The notes below the pieces were generated by a model. It had not been told where the DNA came from and did not search any database. It saw nothing but the letters and a program-made list of their open reading frames with translations. From positions 59,994 to 123,993 of the forward strand of contig CAIMSU010000156.1 of NCBI GenBank assembly GCA_903844155.1: DNA of 64,000 nucleotides, given 5' to 3'. Source of the stretch: an uncultured Pseudomonadota bacterium. GTDB lineage: Bacteria; Myxococcota_A; UBA796; SXON01. Position 1 is the stretch's first letter. Each line of letters begins with the position of its first letter. Made by a program: the position numbers and the translations under genes. This document shows, one piece after another, positions 24,636 to 31,426 of this stretch.

Positions 24636-25856
24636 ATGAGCAACCCCACCCGTCTCGCGCTCGTGGCGTGCGTGGCCGTCGCGGCCATCGGCATCGCGCT
24701 CGCGCGGGGACGGAAGGGCGACGATCCCCCCGCGCCCGACGCCGCGCCCGTCGCCGCCGTCGACCAGCCCACGGCCGTCACCGTCGCCCCGCCGCCTCCC
24801 GCGCTTTTTCCGCCTTCGGCTACCGGTCCCGCCCTCCCCGTCGCCGTCGACGTCCTCCCCGCCGGTGTCGCATCCCTCTCAGCCCAGGGCTGCAACGCCT
24901 GCCACGCCGCCGCGCACGACACCTGGGCGCAGTCCCGCCACGGCCACGCCTGGTCCGACCCGGTCTTCCAGGCCGCGCTCGCCAGCGTCGGCGACAGCAC
25001 GCTCTGCCAGTCCTGCCACCTGCCGATCCGCAACCAGCACGAGAGCATCGCAGCCGGCTACGTCGACGGCGCCGTCTCCAAGCCCCAGCTCGTCGCCAAC
25101 CCGGCGTTTGACGCCGGTCTTCGTGCGGAAGGCGTCACCTGCGCCGCCTGCCACGTCCGCACGCTCCCGGACGGTACGGCCACCATCCTCGGCACCCACC
25201 CCTCCGCGAACAGCCCGCACCGCGTCACCGTCACCGACGACTTGCAGAAGCCTGAGCTCTGCGCGACCTGCCACGAGGTGACCTGGCCCGGCGCCGACCA
25301 GCCCTACTATGCGACGTACACCGAGTGGAAGGCGTCAGGCTGGGCGACGGCGGGCGTCACCTGCCAGTCCTGCCACATGGCCCCGACGACCGGGGAAAGC
25401 GTGCCTGGCAGCAACGGAATTGGCCCCGCGCACACCTTCGCGGCTGACCCCGGGCGCGCGCTGACCGCCCTCGTCCGCATGCCGGGCACGATCCACCGAA
25501 ACGAGGCGTTCGACCTCACGCTCACGCTGCAGAACACCGGCGCCGGCCACAGCCTGCCGACGGGCAACCCCGCGAATTCCGCCGTTGTCACGGTCGCTTT
25601 GCTTGATGCCGCCGGAAAGGATCTGGCGCCTGCGTGGCCGCAGACCTTCGCGCGGACGGTCGAGAGCGCCAGCCCGTACAAGACGCTCACCGACAACCGC
25701 ATCGCCGCAGGGGGTCAGGCAGCGGCGACGCACCGCTGGACGCCGAACGGAAAAGGCGCGCCGGGGCTGGGCTTTGCAGAAGTGCGGCTCACGCTCGGGA
25801 ACGGGAAGTCCGCAACGACGACGGTGCTGCAGCGGGTGCCCGTGAGGATCGAGTAG
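24636..25856 (+). CDS. Pentahaem c-type cytochrome
   Basis: 406 residues. An N-terminal membrane anchor or signal (LALVACVAVAAIGIALARG) and a Pro/Ala-rich linker precede five haem motifs: CNACH, CQSCH, CAACH, CATCH and CQSCH, within residues about 85-250, in the spacing of cytochrome c554-like multihaem proteins. The last 120 residues form a beta domain with the segment NTGAGHSLPTGNPANS that often follows such haem domains. It should act in the periplasm in electron transfer; no oxidase or reductase partner lies nearby. The MnmA gene diverges 20 bases upstream. Confidence 0.92.
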   Translation: MSNPTRLALVACVAVAAIGIALARGRKGDDPPAPDAAPVAAVDQPTAVTVAPPPPALFPPSATGPALPVAVDVLPAGVASLSAQGCNACHAAAHDTWAQSRHGHAWSDPVFQAALASVGDSTLCQSCHLPIRNQHESIAAGYVDGAVSKPQLVANPAFDAGLRAEGVTCAACHVRTLPDGTATILGTHPSANSPHRVTVTDDLQKPELCATCHEVTWPGADQPYYATYTEWKASGWATAGVTCQSCHMAPTTGESVPGSNGIGPAHTFAADPGRALTALVRMPGTIHRNEAFDLTLTLQNTGAGHSLPTGNPANSAVVTVALLDAAGKDLAPAWPQTFARTVESASPYKTLTDNRIAAGGQAAATHRWTPNGKGAPGLGFAEVRLTLGNGKSATTTVLQRVPVRIE

Positions 25857-25860
25857 CTGG

Positions 25861-26493
25861 TCAGCCGAGCAGGTCGAGGAGCCGGTCCGGGTGGCTCAGG
25901 TGCGGGCGATGTCCGCCAGCGAGCACCGCAGGAACCCCGCCCCAACCTCGAACATCCGCCTCCGTCCACGTGGCGAAGCGGTCCCGTTCGCCCCAGACGC
26001 AGACGGTGCCAGTCGGGATCGGGGGCAGGCCCCAGGCTGCGATGGCGCGCAGGCGCGCACCGAGCACGTCAGCGGTGGGCAATCCCTCGCCGGACCACGG
26101 ACTGTCGGCGTCCTCCGCCCACTCCTGCGCGGCGCGGCGACCGTAGAGGGCGCGGTAGACGGGCGAGGGGAGGAGGGGGACGAGGCGGCCGAGGACGGCG
26201 CAACGACGGGCTTCGGGCGGGGCGAGCGGGTGGGGGAGCGTGGCGACGAGCACGAGCGTCGCGCGAGTCCGTCCGCTTGCCACGAGCGCGCGGGCGACGA
26301 GGCCGCCGAAGCTGGCGCCGATGATCACGTCCACGTCGATGAGATCCGCGTCGGGCAGGCGCGCGGCGATGGCGGCGAGGGTGTCGTCAAGGCTGGCCGG
26401 GAGGCCGAGCAGGCGCGCGGAGGGGAGGAGCGCGAGGAGCGGGCAGAACTCTGCGGGGTCGCCGCGCAGTCCGGGGAGGAGGGCGACCGTCAC
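25861..26493 (-). CDS. Alpha/beta hydrolase
   Basis: 210 residues with a complete hydrolase triad: nucleophile Ser in IIGASFGGLVARAL, acid Asp in VWGERDRFATW and His in LAGGHRPHLSHP. The opening MTVALLPGLRGDPAEF carries the oxyanion-hole segment. It is smaller than most family members and has a short lid. The substrate cannot be told. Its ATG overlaps the stop of the FG-GAP lipoprotein gene. Confidence 0.88.
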   Translation of the reverse strand: MTVALLPGLRGDPAEFCPLLALLPSARLLGLPASLDDTLAAIAARLPDADLIDVDVIIGASFGGLVARALVASGRTRATLVLVATLPHPLAPPEARRCAVLGRLVPLLPSPVYRALYGRRAAQEWAEDADSPWSGEGLPTADVLGARLRAIAAWGLPPIPTGTVCVWGERDRFATWTEADVRGWGGVPAVLAGGHRPHLSHPDRLLDLLG

Positions 26494-27491
26494 CGCACGA
26501 CCACCGACCCCGCGGTCCCCGGGCCACCCGGCGCGCCGATGTACAGGTTCTCGCCACCCCAGGCCAGCGAAAATCCAAGTTGATCCTGCAGGTTATGGCC
26601 CGACTCCAACAGCGTGCAGGCCGTCGTCGGGTCGACCCGCGGATCGCACCTCCACACGGCGCCCTGCGCGTCGGTCCCCGCCATCGGCGCGCCGACGTAG
26701 ACGAACGTGCCATCTGTGGCCAGCGAAGCGCCGAATCGGCCCGTCCCCGGCGACCAGCTCGCCCGCAGCGCCAGGCTCGTCCCGTCGCGGATGTCAACCC
26801 GGTTGCCGCCCGGCGCGCCCACGATCCAGTCGGCGATGCCGTCGCCATCGGCATCGAAGGGCAGGACGGCCCAGCCGGCTTCGTCGAGGGTGTCGCGGGA
26901 GATGGTCAGGCCGTCTGCGACGAGGGCGACGGTGCCAAAGGCAAAGCCAACGCCGAGGGTCATCGTTCCGTCGGCTTCGGGGAGGATCGCGATGCTGTCG
27001 GGGCGAGCGCTATACGAGCTGACGGAGCCGTTGTCCCAGACCGCGCCGGTCGGTCCGCGCGTCACCCAGCGTGTGCCAGACGCCGCAAGCACGCCGCCAA
27101 TGCCCGTTCCCGTGGCCAGCACGGTGCCTGCATCGTCCTCCACCCGGCCGTCTCCGCCGACCAGCACGGTGTCGTCGTCGGCTACGAGCGCGGTGCCGAG
27201 GAATGGAACGCCGGTTCGGATCAGCGCCTCCTCTTTGTAGAGTCGGCCTCCGCCGGGGTCAAAAGGAGCTCCGACCCAGATGGCGCCCGCGCGCCACGCC
27301 AAGGCAGCGCCGTAGCCTTCGTCGGGCAACGACCCGTAGAGCGTGGCGTTCGCGCGCCTACCGTAAACGGGCGAATCACAGGTTCCAGTTGGACAACTCG
27401 TGTCCGTCGTCGGGTGATGGCAGCCGTTGCAGCCCGCCAGCAGCGTCGCCAGCACGGCTGACCCCGTCAGCCTCCAGCCCGAAGCCTCCAG
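26490..27491 (-). CDS. FG-GAP-type beta-propeller lipoprotein (start uncertain)
   Basis: The mature protein has FG-GAP/integrin-like repeats: DEGYGAALAWRAGAIWVGAP, DADGDGIADWIVGAPGG with a calcium-site-like DxDxDG loop, RFGASLATDGTFVYVGAP and LGFSLAWGGENLYIGAP. The lipobox LATLLAGC is clear, but no ATG lies at a suitable distance. The upstream gene stops at 27515, GTG 27455 would leave only 8 residues before the Cys, and the coordinates given use CTG 27491 (20 residues before the Cys). That stretch is the 31-bp repeat element, so the repeat may have overwritten the original start. The track start at 27728 runs through the antisense of the next gene. Confidence 0.72.
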   Translation of the reverse strand: MEASGWRLTGSAVLATLLAGCNGCHHPTTDTSCPTGTCDSPVYGRRANATLYGSLPDEGYGAALAWRAGAIWVGAPFDPGGGRLYKEEALIRTGVPFLGTALVADDDTVLVGGDGRVEDDAGTVLATGTGIGGVLAASGTRWVTRGPTGAVWDNGSVSSYSARPDSIAILPEADGTMTLGVGFAFGTVALVADGLTISRDTLDEAGWAVLPFDADGDGIADWIVGAPGGNRVDIRDGTSLALRASWSPGTGRFGASLATDGTFVYVGAPMAGTDAQGAVWRCDPRVDPTTACTLLESGHNLQDQLGFSLAWGGENLYIGAPGGPGTAGSVVVR

Positions 27492-27515
27492 CCTGACGCC
27501 TCCAGCCTCCAGCCT
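27471..27515. repeat. CCTCCAG heptamer-based dispersed repeat, copy B
   Basis: Three 14-17-base units: CCTCCAGCCCGAAG, CCTCCAGCCTGACG and CCTCCAGCCTCCAGCCT. The last two form a 31-bp element matching 18912-18942 at 29 of 31 positions. It ends at the stop codon of the microcompartment-protein gene and covers the probable start region of the FG-GAP lipoprotein. Confidence 0.75.
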
Positions 27516-28159
27516 CAGTAGAACACCGCCCCCGCACCCGGGTTTGCCCGGCCGTCCAGCCCCTCCAACGCCGCGATCGCCGCCTTCGCCGCCTGCGCAA
27601 CCTCCTCCTCCGAGCCGCCGAGGTACAACCGCCCGAACGCGCCGAAGCTCACGATCTCCAGCACCTCGATGTCCGCTGCCTTTTCGGCCTCGTTCGCCGC
27701 GATGAGCGCGTAGCCGGCGGGGTGGCACTCCAGGATGTAGAGCGTCTGCCCGTCTTCGATGACGTTGCCGTGGCGCATGCGGTTGGTGATCTGCGCATGG
27801 TAGCCGTGGATCCCGGTGATCGTCTGCGAGCTGACGATGCGCGGCTTGAGCCGCTCCTGCGCGGTGATCGCGAGCGCGCCGAGGATCGCGTCACCCGCGG
27901 CGCGGATCTGGCCTTGATCGGTGTGTTGGAGCTGCAAGCAGCCGAACTGGCGTTCGACGATCTGCATCCCAGGGGTGCACGACGTCTGCTTCAGCGCGAT
28001 GTCCGTGACGACGTTCACGTCCATCCCCGGCGCCACCTCGACGAGCAAGCCCGCCTGTCCGGTCAGCGGCATGTACCCGCGCGAAACCGTGGCGAGGAAC
28101 GCCGCGGTCTGCGGCTGGAGGATGTCGAGGTAGGTGAAGCAGCGGAGCTCGATGGCCAT
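27515..28159 (-). CDS. Trimeric microcompartment shell protein (BMC-T, EutL-like)
   Basis: 214 residues, close to EutL (219). Two tandem BMC folds are seen. The first has LDILQPQTAAFLATVSRGY, then VTDIALKQTSCTPGMQIVER and GQIRAAGDAIL. The second has GYALIAANEAEKAADIEVLE followed by the shell-protein hallmark FGAFGRLYLGGSEEEVAQA. Such proteins form pseudohexameric trimers with a gated pore in polyhedral microcompartment shells. No other shell gene, no pentameric vertex gene and no diol/ethanolamine enzyme is in the window, so it is an orphan here. It could belong to a shell encoded elsewhere or have a separate role. Convergence with the repeat element at its 3' end is odd. Confidence 0.85.
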   Translation of the reverse strand: MAIELRCFTYLDILQPQTAAFLATVSRGYMPLTGQAGLLVEVAPGMDVNVVTDIALKQTSCTPGMQIVERQFGCLQLQHTDQGQIRAAGDAILGALAITAQERLKPRIVSSQTITGIHGYHAQITNRMRHGNVIEDGQTLYILECHPAGYALIAANEAEKAADIEVLEIVSFGAFGRLYLGGSEEEVAQAAKAAIAALEGLDGRANPGAGAVFY

Positions 28160-28231
28160 CGGGGTCAGATAACCCGGCCTCGGGCCCTCCCCAACTTGCG
28201 CGCCCGCTCGCGCTCACCCGCTCCGGGGTTT

Positions 28232-28762
28232 CTACGCCTCGCCCCAGGTCTTCGGCATTCTGGCGGGCCCCTCTGGGACCAGCTCGACCCGGGACCGCGG
28301 CGCCACGCCAAACCACGTGATGTCGGCGCCGGAACGCCTACGCCCGCGCGTCTGGAACCCTGGACGCCCGTCCTGCCCAGCCGGTTCGATGCCGATCACC
28401 ACTTCGAACCGCTCGCCGAGGCACTCTCCGGCCACGAGCCACGCGCCCAGCGACCCCATCTCTGCCGGGACGATCGCCCGGAGTATGCCGGCCACGGCCA
28501 CCGCCTCATCGCGCCGGGCCAGCGCCCGGAACACGTCGTCGGTGTGTGCGGGGTCCTGTTCGCGCAGGATCCACTCGGTCGCTCTGCGCCCCCGCATCGT
28601 CACGAGGACGGGAGAGTCGAACTTCCCGGCTACGATATCCCGGAACAGCAGCCCCATCGCCGCGCGCACCACCGCCTCCGCCCCTTGCGGCGCCTGGCCG
28701 AGGACGTGCTCGCGCTTCAGCAGTTGGGTCTTTGTCAAGCCGTACCATCGTAACAAGACCAC
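28232..28762 (-). CDS. Hypothetical soluble protein
   Basis: 176 residues from GTG 28762. The protein is mixed alpha/beta without signal or membrane segment (AEAVVRAAMGLLFRDIVAG, VLVTMRGRRATEWIL, GAWLVAGECLGERFEVVIG) and a basic, Pro-rich tail (SRVELVPEGPARMPKTWG). Composition and third-position GC support coding, and no other frame is better. No family recognised. The GTG start lies in one arm of a perfect inverted repeat (28758-28774); TTG 28756 is an alternative start. Confidence 0.65.
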   Translation of the reverse strand: MVLLRWYGLTKTQLLKREHVLGQAPQGAEAVVRAAMGLLFRDIVAGKFDSPVLVTMRGRRATEWILREQDPAHTDDVFRALARRDEAVAVAGILRAIVPAEMGSLGAWLVAGECLGERFEVVIGIEPAGQDGRPGFQTRGRRRSGADITWFGVAPRSRVELVPEGPARMPKTWGEA

Positions 28763-28774
28763 CCGGCGGGTGGT
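28758..28774. repeat. Perfect inverted repeat over a gene start
   Basis: ACCACCC-GGC-GGGTGGT, 7-bp arms with a 3-base loop, covering the GTG start of the minus-strand gene at 28762. It could be an operator or an RNA hairpin that hides the start codon. No T-run follows on either strand, so it is not a terminator. Confidence 0.4.
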
Positions 28775-28802
28775 CGGTGGCCTGAGGGTCGGAGCACCCC
28801 GA

Positions 28803-29084
28803 TCAGGAGCGCGGGGCTCGTCGGTTCCCGGCGATCAGCATGGCAATTCCAGCGAGCACCCCTGCGCTCGCCCCACCGTCGCCCCCGCCCGCCGAACACC
28901 CGGGCGTCGCGCTTCGCACGTCCCCGACCGAAGCAGCCACCGCGTAGAGCGCGACGCCGTCGGCCACCCCGCGGGCCGCGATGTCGTGCCAGTCGTCGGT
29001 CAGGCCGGCGACGCTGGTGAGCGAGCGGGGGCGCGCCTGACGTGCGGGACGCGCGCTCGATCCGGGTGTCGGGCCCAACGGCAA
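28803..29084 (-). pseudogene. C-terminal fragment with MYXO-CTERM-like sorting tail
   Basis: The 93-codon frame has no convincing start or ribosome site (it opens on TTG), but its end reads GCSAGGGDGG, then a hydrophobic helix ASAGVLAGIAMLIAG, then a basic end NRRAPRS. A Gly-Cys, transmembrane helix, Arg tail order is the signature of MYXO-CTERM sorting signals on myxobacterial surface proteins. The preceding 45 residues (VAGLTDDWHDIAARGVADG) could be the last part of a longer exported protein. I infer the remains of a truncated gene next to the ubiquitin-like cluster; a genuine small protein is less likely. It fills most of the 364-base gap 28763-29126. Confidence 0.4.
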
Positions 29085-29126
29085 CGCCGAGATCTGCTAC
29101 CCTCTCGGCGCCACCCCGGAGCGTTC

Positions 29127-29510
29127 ATGGTATGCCAGACCCACCCATCGGTCACCGCGGCGGCAAGCTGCGACGGTTGCGCAGAGCCATTCTGCAAGAA
29201 CTGCCTTGTGAGCGTGGGGGACCGGCGCTACTGCTCCGGCTGCAAGACGATGGCGGTGGCGCCAGACGTCACTCAGCGTGTGACGTGCCAGGAGGCGAAT
29301 GAGGCGCTGAAGATGGCGGTGCTCAGCATCTTTTGCTTCGGGATCTTCGTGGCTCCGCTCGCGATTCAAAAAGCGCTCAAGGCGAGGGCGCAGATCGCGG
29401 CGGACCCGTCGCTCCGGGGGGAGGGCGAGGCTACGTTCGCGCTTGTCCTCGCGACCTGCGTCCTGCTCCTCAACGTCCTCGGATTTCTCTCCAAGATCAC
29501 GAAGCTCTGA
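29127..29510 (+). CDS. B-box-like zinc-finger membrane protein (Ubl cluster)
   Basis: I choose ATG 29127 (127 residues, CGGAG 5 bases upstream); the track start at 28317 is a shadow. The N-terminal 40 residues are a B-box-type treble clef: C..HP then CDGC, CKNC, and YCSGC, enough for two zinc ions. Two hydrophobic stretches follow (VLSIFCFGIFVAPLAIQKAL and FALVLATCVLLLNVLGFL). The zinc finger should be cytoplasmic. It is the first gene of the ubiquitin-like cluster and a paralogue of the next gene. In eukaryotes B-boxes occur beside RING fingers in E3 ligases; in bacteria B-box-like proteins also exist outside such pathways, so its role here is inference from context. Confidence 0.85.
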   Translation: MVCQTHPSVTAAASCDGCAEPFCKNCLVSVGDRRYCSGCKTMAVAPDVTQRVTCQEANEALKMAVLSIFCFGIFVAPLAIQKALKARAQIAADPSLRGEGEATFALVLATCVLLLNVLGFLSKITKL

Positions 29511-29527
29511 CTCGACCCGGGACCACC

Positions 29528-29956
29528 ATGCCTGCTTGCTACGCGCACCCCGAACAGACCGCGCTCCACACGTGTACGTCCTGCGGTCGTGGCCTATGTG
29601 AGCTGTGCAGGTTCGTGGTCGGCGCCGAGCCCCGATGCCCCGACTGCATGCTCGCGGGCAGGCAACGCCCGCCCGAGTCCAAAAACCCCCAGTACTCCCT
29701 TGCACTGGGCGCTGTCGCTGTTGTCTTCCTGATGGCGTTCTTCGTGGTGGCGGCCCTGGGCGACAGTGCTGGATACGGAGTCCTGTTTCTGGGCGCACTC
29801 ATCTGCATGGTCGCCGGACTCACGCTCGGGCTCACCGCGCGACGCGATGCCAACAACAAGATGCCGGTGCTTGCGATCGTCGGAGCTTCACTCAATGGAT
29901 TGCTGCTGTTGCTGTTCGCTGTGCTCATCTGTGTGGGCATGAGCAAAGGAGGTTAG
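29528..29956 (+). CDS. Second B-box-like zinc-finger membrane protein (Ubl cluster)
   Basis: 142 residues from ATG 29528, 17 bases after the previous stop. The same zinc pattern opens the protein: C..HP, CTSC, CELC and CPDC. Three hydrophobic segments follow (GAVAVVFLMAFFVVAALG, GVLFLGALICMVAGLTLGL, LNGLLLLLFAVLICVGM), like DUF4190-type membrane modules. It probably arose by duplication with the preceding gene. It ends one base before the ATG of the ubiquitin-like gene, and its 3' end contains that gene's very strong ribosome site. A membrane adaptor or substrate-recruiting role for the conjugation enzymes is inference. Confidence 0.85.
   Translation: MPACYAHPEQTALHTCTSCGRGLCELCRFVVGAEPRCPDCMLAGRQRPPESKNPQYSLALGAVAVVFLMAFFVVAALGDSAGYGVLFLGALICMVAGLTLGLTARRDANNKMPVLAIVGASLNGLLLLLFAVLICVGMSKGG
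29945..29953 (+). promoter_or_regulatory. Very strong Shine-Dalgarno of the ubiquitin-like gene
   Basis: AAAGGAGGT, 4-5 bases before ATG 29958, is the best anti-SD match I saw in the cluster. It lies inside the end of the upstream gene and suggests the ubiquitin-like protein is made in excess over its enzymes. Confidence 0.7.
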
Positions 29957-29957
29957 G

Positions 29958-30239
29958 ATGGGAATGATCACCGTAGAGGTCTGGGACGCTACCGGCAGCC
30001 GGAAGACTCCGGTTGAGCTGCCGGACGACGCACCGGTGAACCGCCTGCTGGTGGTGCTCGTCGAGCGCATGAAGCTGCCTCAGAACAGCCCGGACGGCCA
30101 AATCATGAGCTACAAGTTCCATCACAAGGCCAGCGGCCGACAGTTGTTGGACAGTCAGACCCTCGGTGAGGCCGGCGTGAAGGAGGGCGACGTCCTTCGC
30201 CTCCAACCCGAGATCACCGCGGGATCGGGCCCGAAATGA
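29958..30239 (+). CDS. Ubiquitin-like protein (YukD/EsaB-type beta-grasp)
   Basis: 93 residues with a ubiquitin-like beta-grasp pattern: strand ITVEVWDATGSRKTPVEL, helix PVNRLLVVLVERMKL, strand MSYKFHHKASGRQLLD and the closing TLGEAGVKEGDVLRLQPE, the bacterial counterpart of TLxDYNIQKESTLHL in ubiquitin. This resembles YukD-like bacterial ubiquitin-like proteins. It is directly followed, with an ATGA overlap, by an E1 gene and then by JAB and E2 genes, so it is the likely conjugated modifier. The C-terminus is unusual: it ends AGSGPK, not in Gly-Gly. Removal of the last two residues would leave a C-terminal Gly, and the JAMM peptidase in the cluster is the obvious candidate for that. Confidence 0.86.
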   Translation: MGMITVEVWDATGSRKTPVELPDDAPVNRLLVVLVERMKLPQNSPDGQIMSYKFHHKASGRQLLDSQTLGEAGVKEGDVLRLQPEITAGSGPK

Positions 30240-30964
30240 CCCAGGACGACGACCGCTTCGCGCGCTTCCGGCTGATCGAATGGTGGGACCAGGACATCAT
30301 CGCGGGTGCCAGGGTCCTGGTGGTCGGGGCGGGCGCGCTTGGCAACGAGATCCTGAAGAACCTCGCGCTCCTGGGGTTTCGGCAGCTCGTGGTCGTGGAC
30401 ATGGACCGCGTCGAAGAGTCGAACCTCTCGCGCTCCGTATTGTTCCGAACTGAGAATCAAGGCGAATTCAAGGCCGTCGTCGCGGCGCGCGCCGCGCGCG
30501 AGCTCTACCCGGATGCGGTGATCGAGCCTGTCGTGGCCAACGTCGTCCATGATCTCGGAGCCGGGATATTTCGCTGGGCAGATCTGGTGATCTGCGGGCT
30601 CGACAATCGGGAGGCACGGCTGCATGTGAACCGAATGTGCTACGCGGCCGGCACGCCCTGGATCGACGGCGCCATCGAGGTACTCTCGGGGGTCGCCCGC
30701 CTTTTCCGGCCCGCGGAGGGAGCCTGCTACGAATGCACGATGGGGGAGGCGGACTGGCGCCTGCTCGCACAGCGCCGGTCCTGCAGCCTTTTGGCTCGCC
30801 AGCTCGTCTCCGAGGGGAGGGTACCGACAACCCCGACCACGAGCGCGATCATCGCCGCAGTCCAATGCCAGGAGGCCGTCAAGCTGCTGCATGGCCGGTC
30901 CACGCTGGACGGCGCGGGCTGGGTGTTCGACGGGGTGCAACTGGACTCCTATCGGGTCGAGTAG
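30236..30964 (+). CDS. E1/ThiF-type ubiquitin-activating-like enzyme, ends at an in-frame TAG
   Basis: 242 residues to the TAG. The adenylation domain is well preserved: RVLVVGAGALGNEILKN (nucleotide loop), VVVDMDRVEESNLSRSVLF (Asp and Arg of the adenylation site), ICGLDNREARLHVNR, and ACYECTMGEADW with a further CS (RRSCSLL) and VPTTPTTSAIIAAVQ, placed like the crossover loop and catalytic region of E1 and MoeB. It should adenylate the C-terminus of the preceding ubiquitin-like protein and form a thioester. The frame continues beyond the TAG for another 154 codons as good coding sequence (next entry). Start overlaps the ubiquitin-like gene stop (ATGA). Confidence 0.93.
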   Translation: MTQDDDRFARFRLIEWWDQDIIAGARVLVVGAGALGNEILKNLALLGFRQLVVVDMDRVEESNLSRSVLFRTENQGEFKAVVAARAARELYPDAVIEPVVANVVHDLGAGIFRWADLVICGLDNREARLHVNRMCYAAGTPWIDGAIEVLSGVARLFRPAEGACYECTMGEADWRLLAQRRSCSLLARQLVSEGRVPTTPTTSAIIAAVQCQEAVKLLHGRSTLDGAGWVFDGVQLDSYRVE

Positions 30965-31426
30965 CAGCGAAAAGCAGACTGCACAAGCCACGATCCCTGG
31001 CCGGACGTCCACATTCTGGCGCGCGGCGCGGCCGAGCTCACCGTTGCCCAGGCCCTCGAAATGGCGCAACTTGAACTCGGGGCCGGCGCCCGCATCGAGC
31101 TGGTCCGCGAGCTGCTCTGGGGGCTCGACTGCCTGGAGTGCGGTACCTTTCGGGTGCTGTTGCGCCCGCTCTCGGCGGTCACCGAGCGGGACGGGGAGTG
31201 TCCGGATTGTGGCGCGCGTCGCGCCCCCCGGCTCTTTCACGCGCTCGGCGAATCCAGTCCGTTCCTGGATCGGACGCTGTCCGAGCTCGGGGTACCCGAG
31301 GGTGATGTCCTCCTCGGGCGGGCCGGCGAGCGACGGGCGGCGTGGCAGCTCGCGGGCGGGCCTGCCGCCATGGGAAGGCCGAAGCCGGCGCCCCGGGACT
31401 CCCAACTGGCGGTGACGAATGGATGA
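30965..31426 (+). CDS. C-terminal part of the E1, separated by the in-frame TAG
   Basis: Same frame as the E1. Reading begins directly after TAG 30962-30964 with QRKADCTSHDPWPDVHIL and runs to TGA at 31426, overlapping the JAB gene. Third positions are strongly GC, so the whole stretch looks selected as protein. It holds a zinc-ribbon-like CLEC...CPDC pair and ends with TLSELGVPEGDVLLG, a ubiquitin-fold-like closing strand that suggests a UFD domain, the part of E1s that presents E2. If translated alone, ATG 31061 is the first normal start but has no ribosome site. I infer a broken or read-through E1 gene; the TAG may replace a Tyr or Gln codon. Confidence 0.7.
   Translation, partial: QRKADCTSHDPWPDVHILARGAAELTVAQALEMAQLELGAGARIELVRELLWGLDCLECGTFRVLLRPLSAVTERDGECPDCGARRAPRLFHALGESSPFLDRTLSELGVPEGDVLLGRAGERRAAWQLAGGPAAMGRPKPAPRDSQLAVTNG

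Noticed and set aside
28317-29510. The track's 397-codon version of the first B-box-like gene
   Set aside because: Codons before 29127 are Arg/Ser/Pro-rich antisense of the gene at 28232-28762; the zinc finger and a good ribosome site set the start at 29127.
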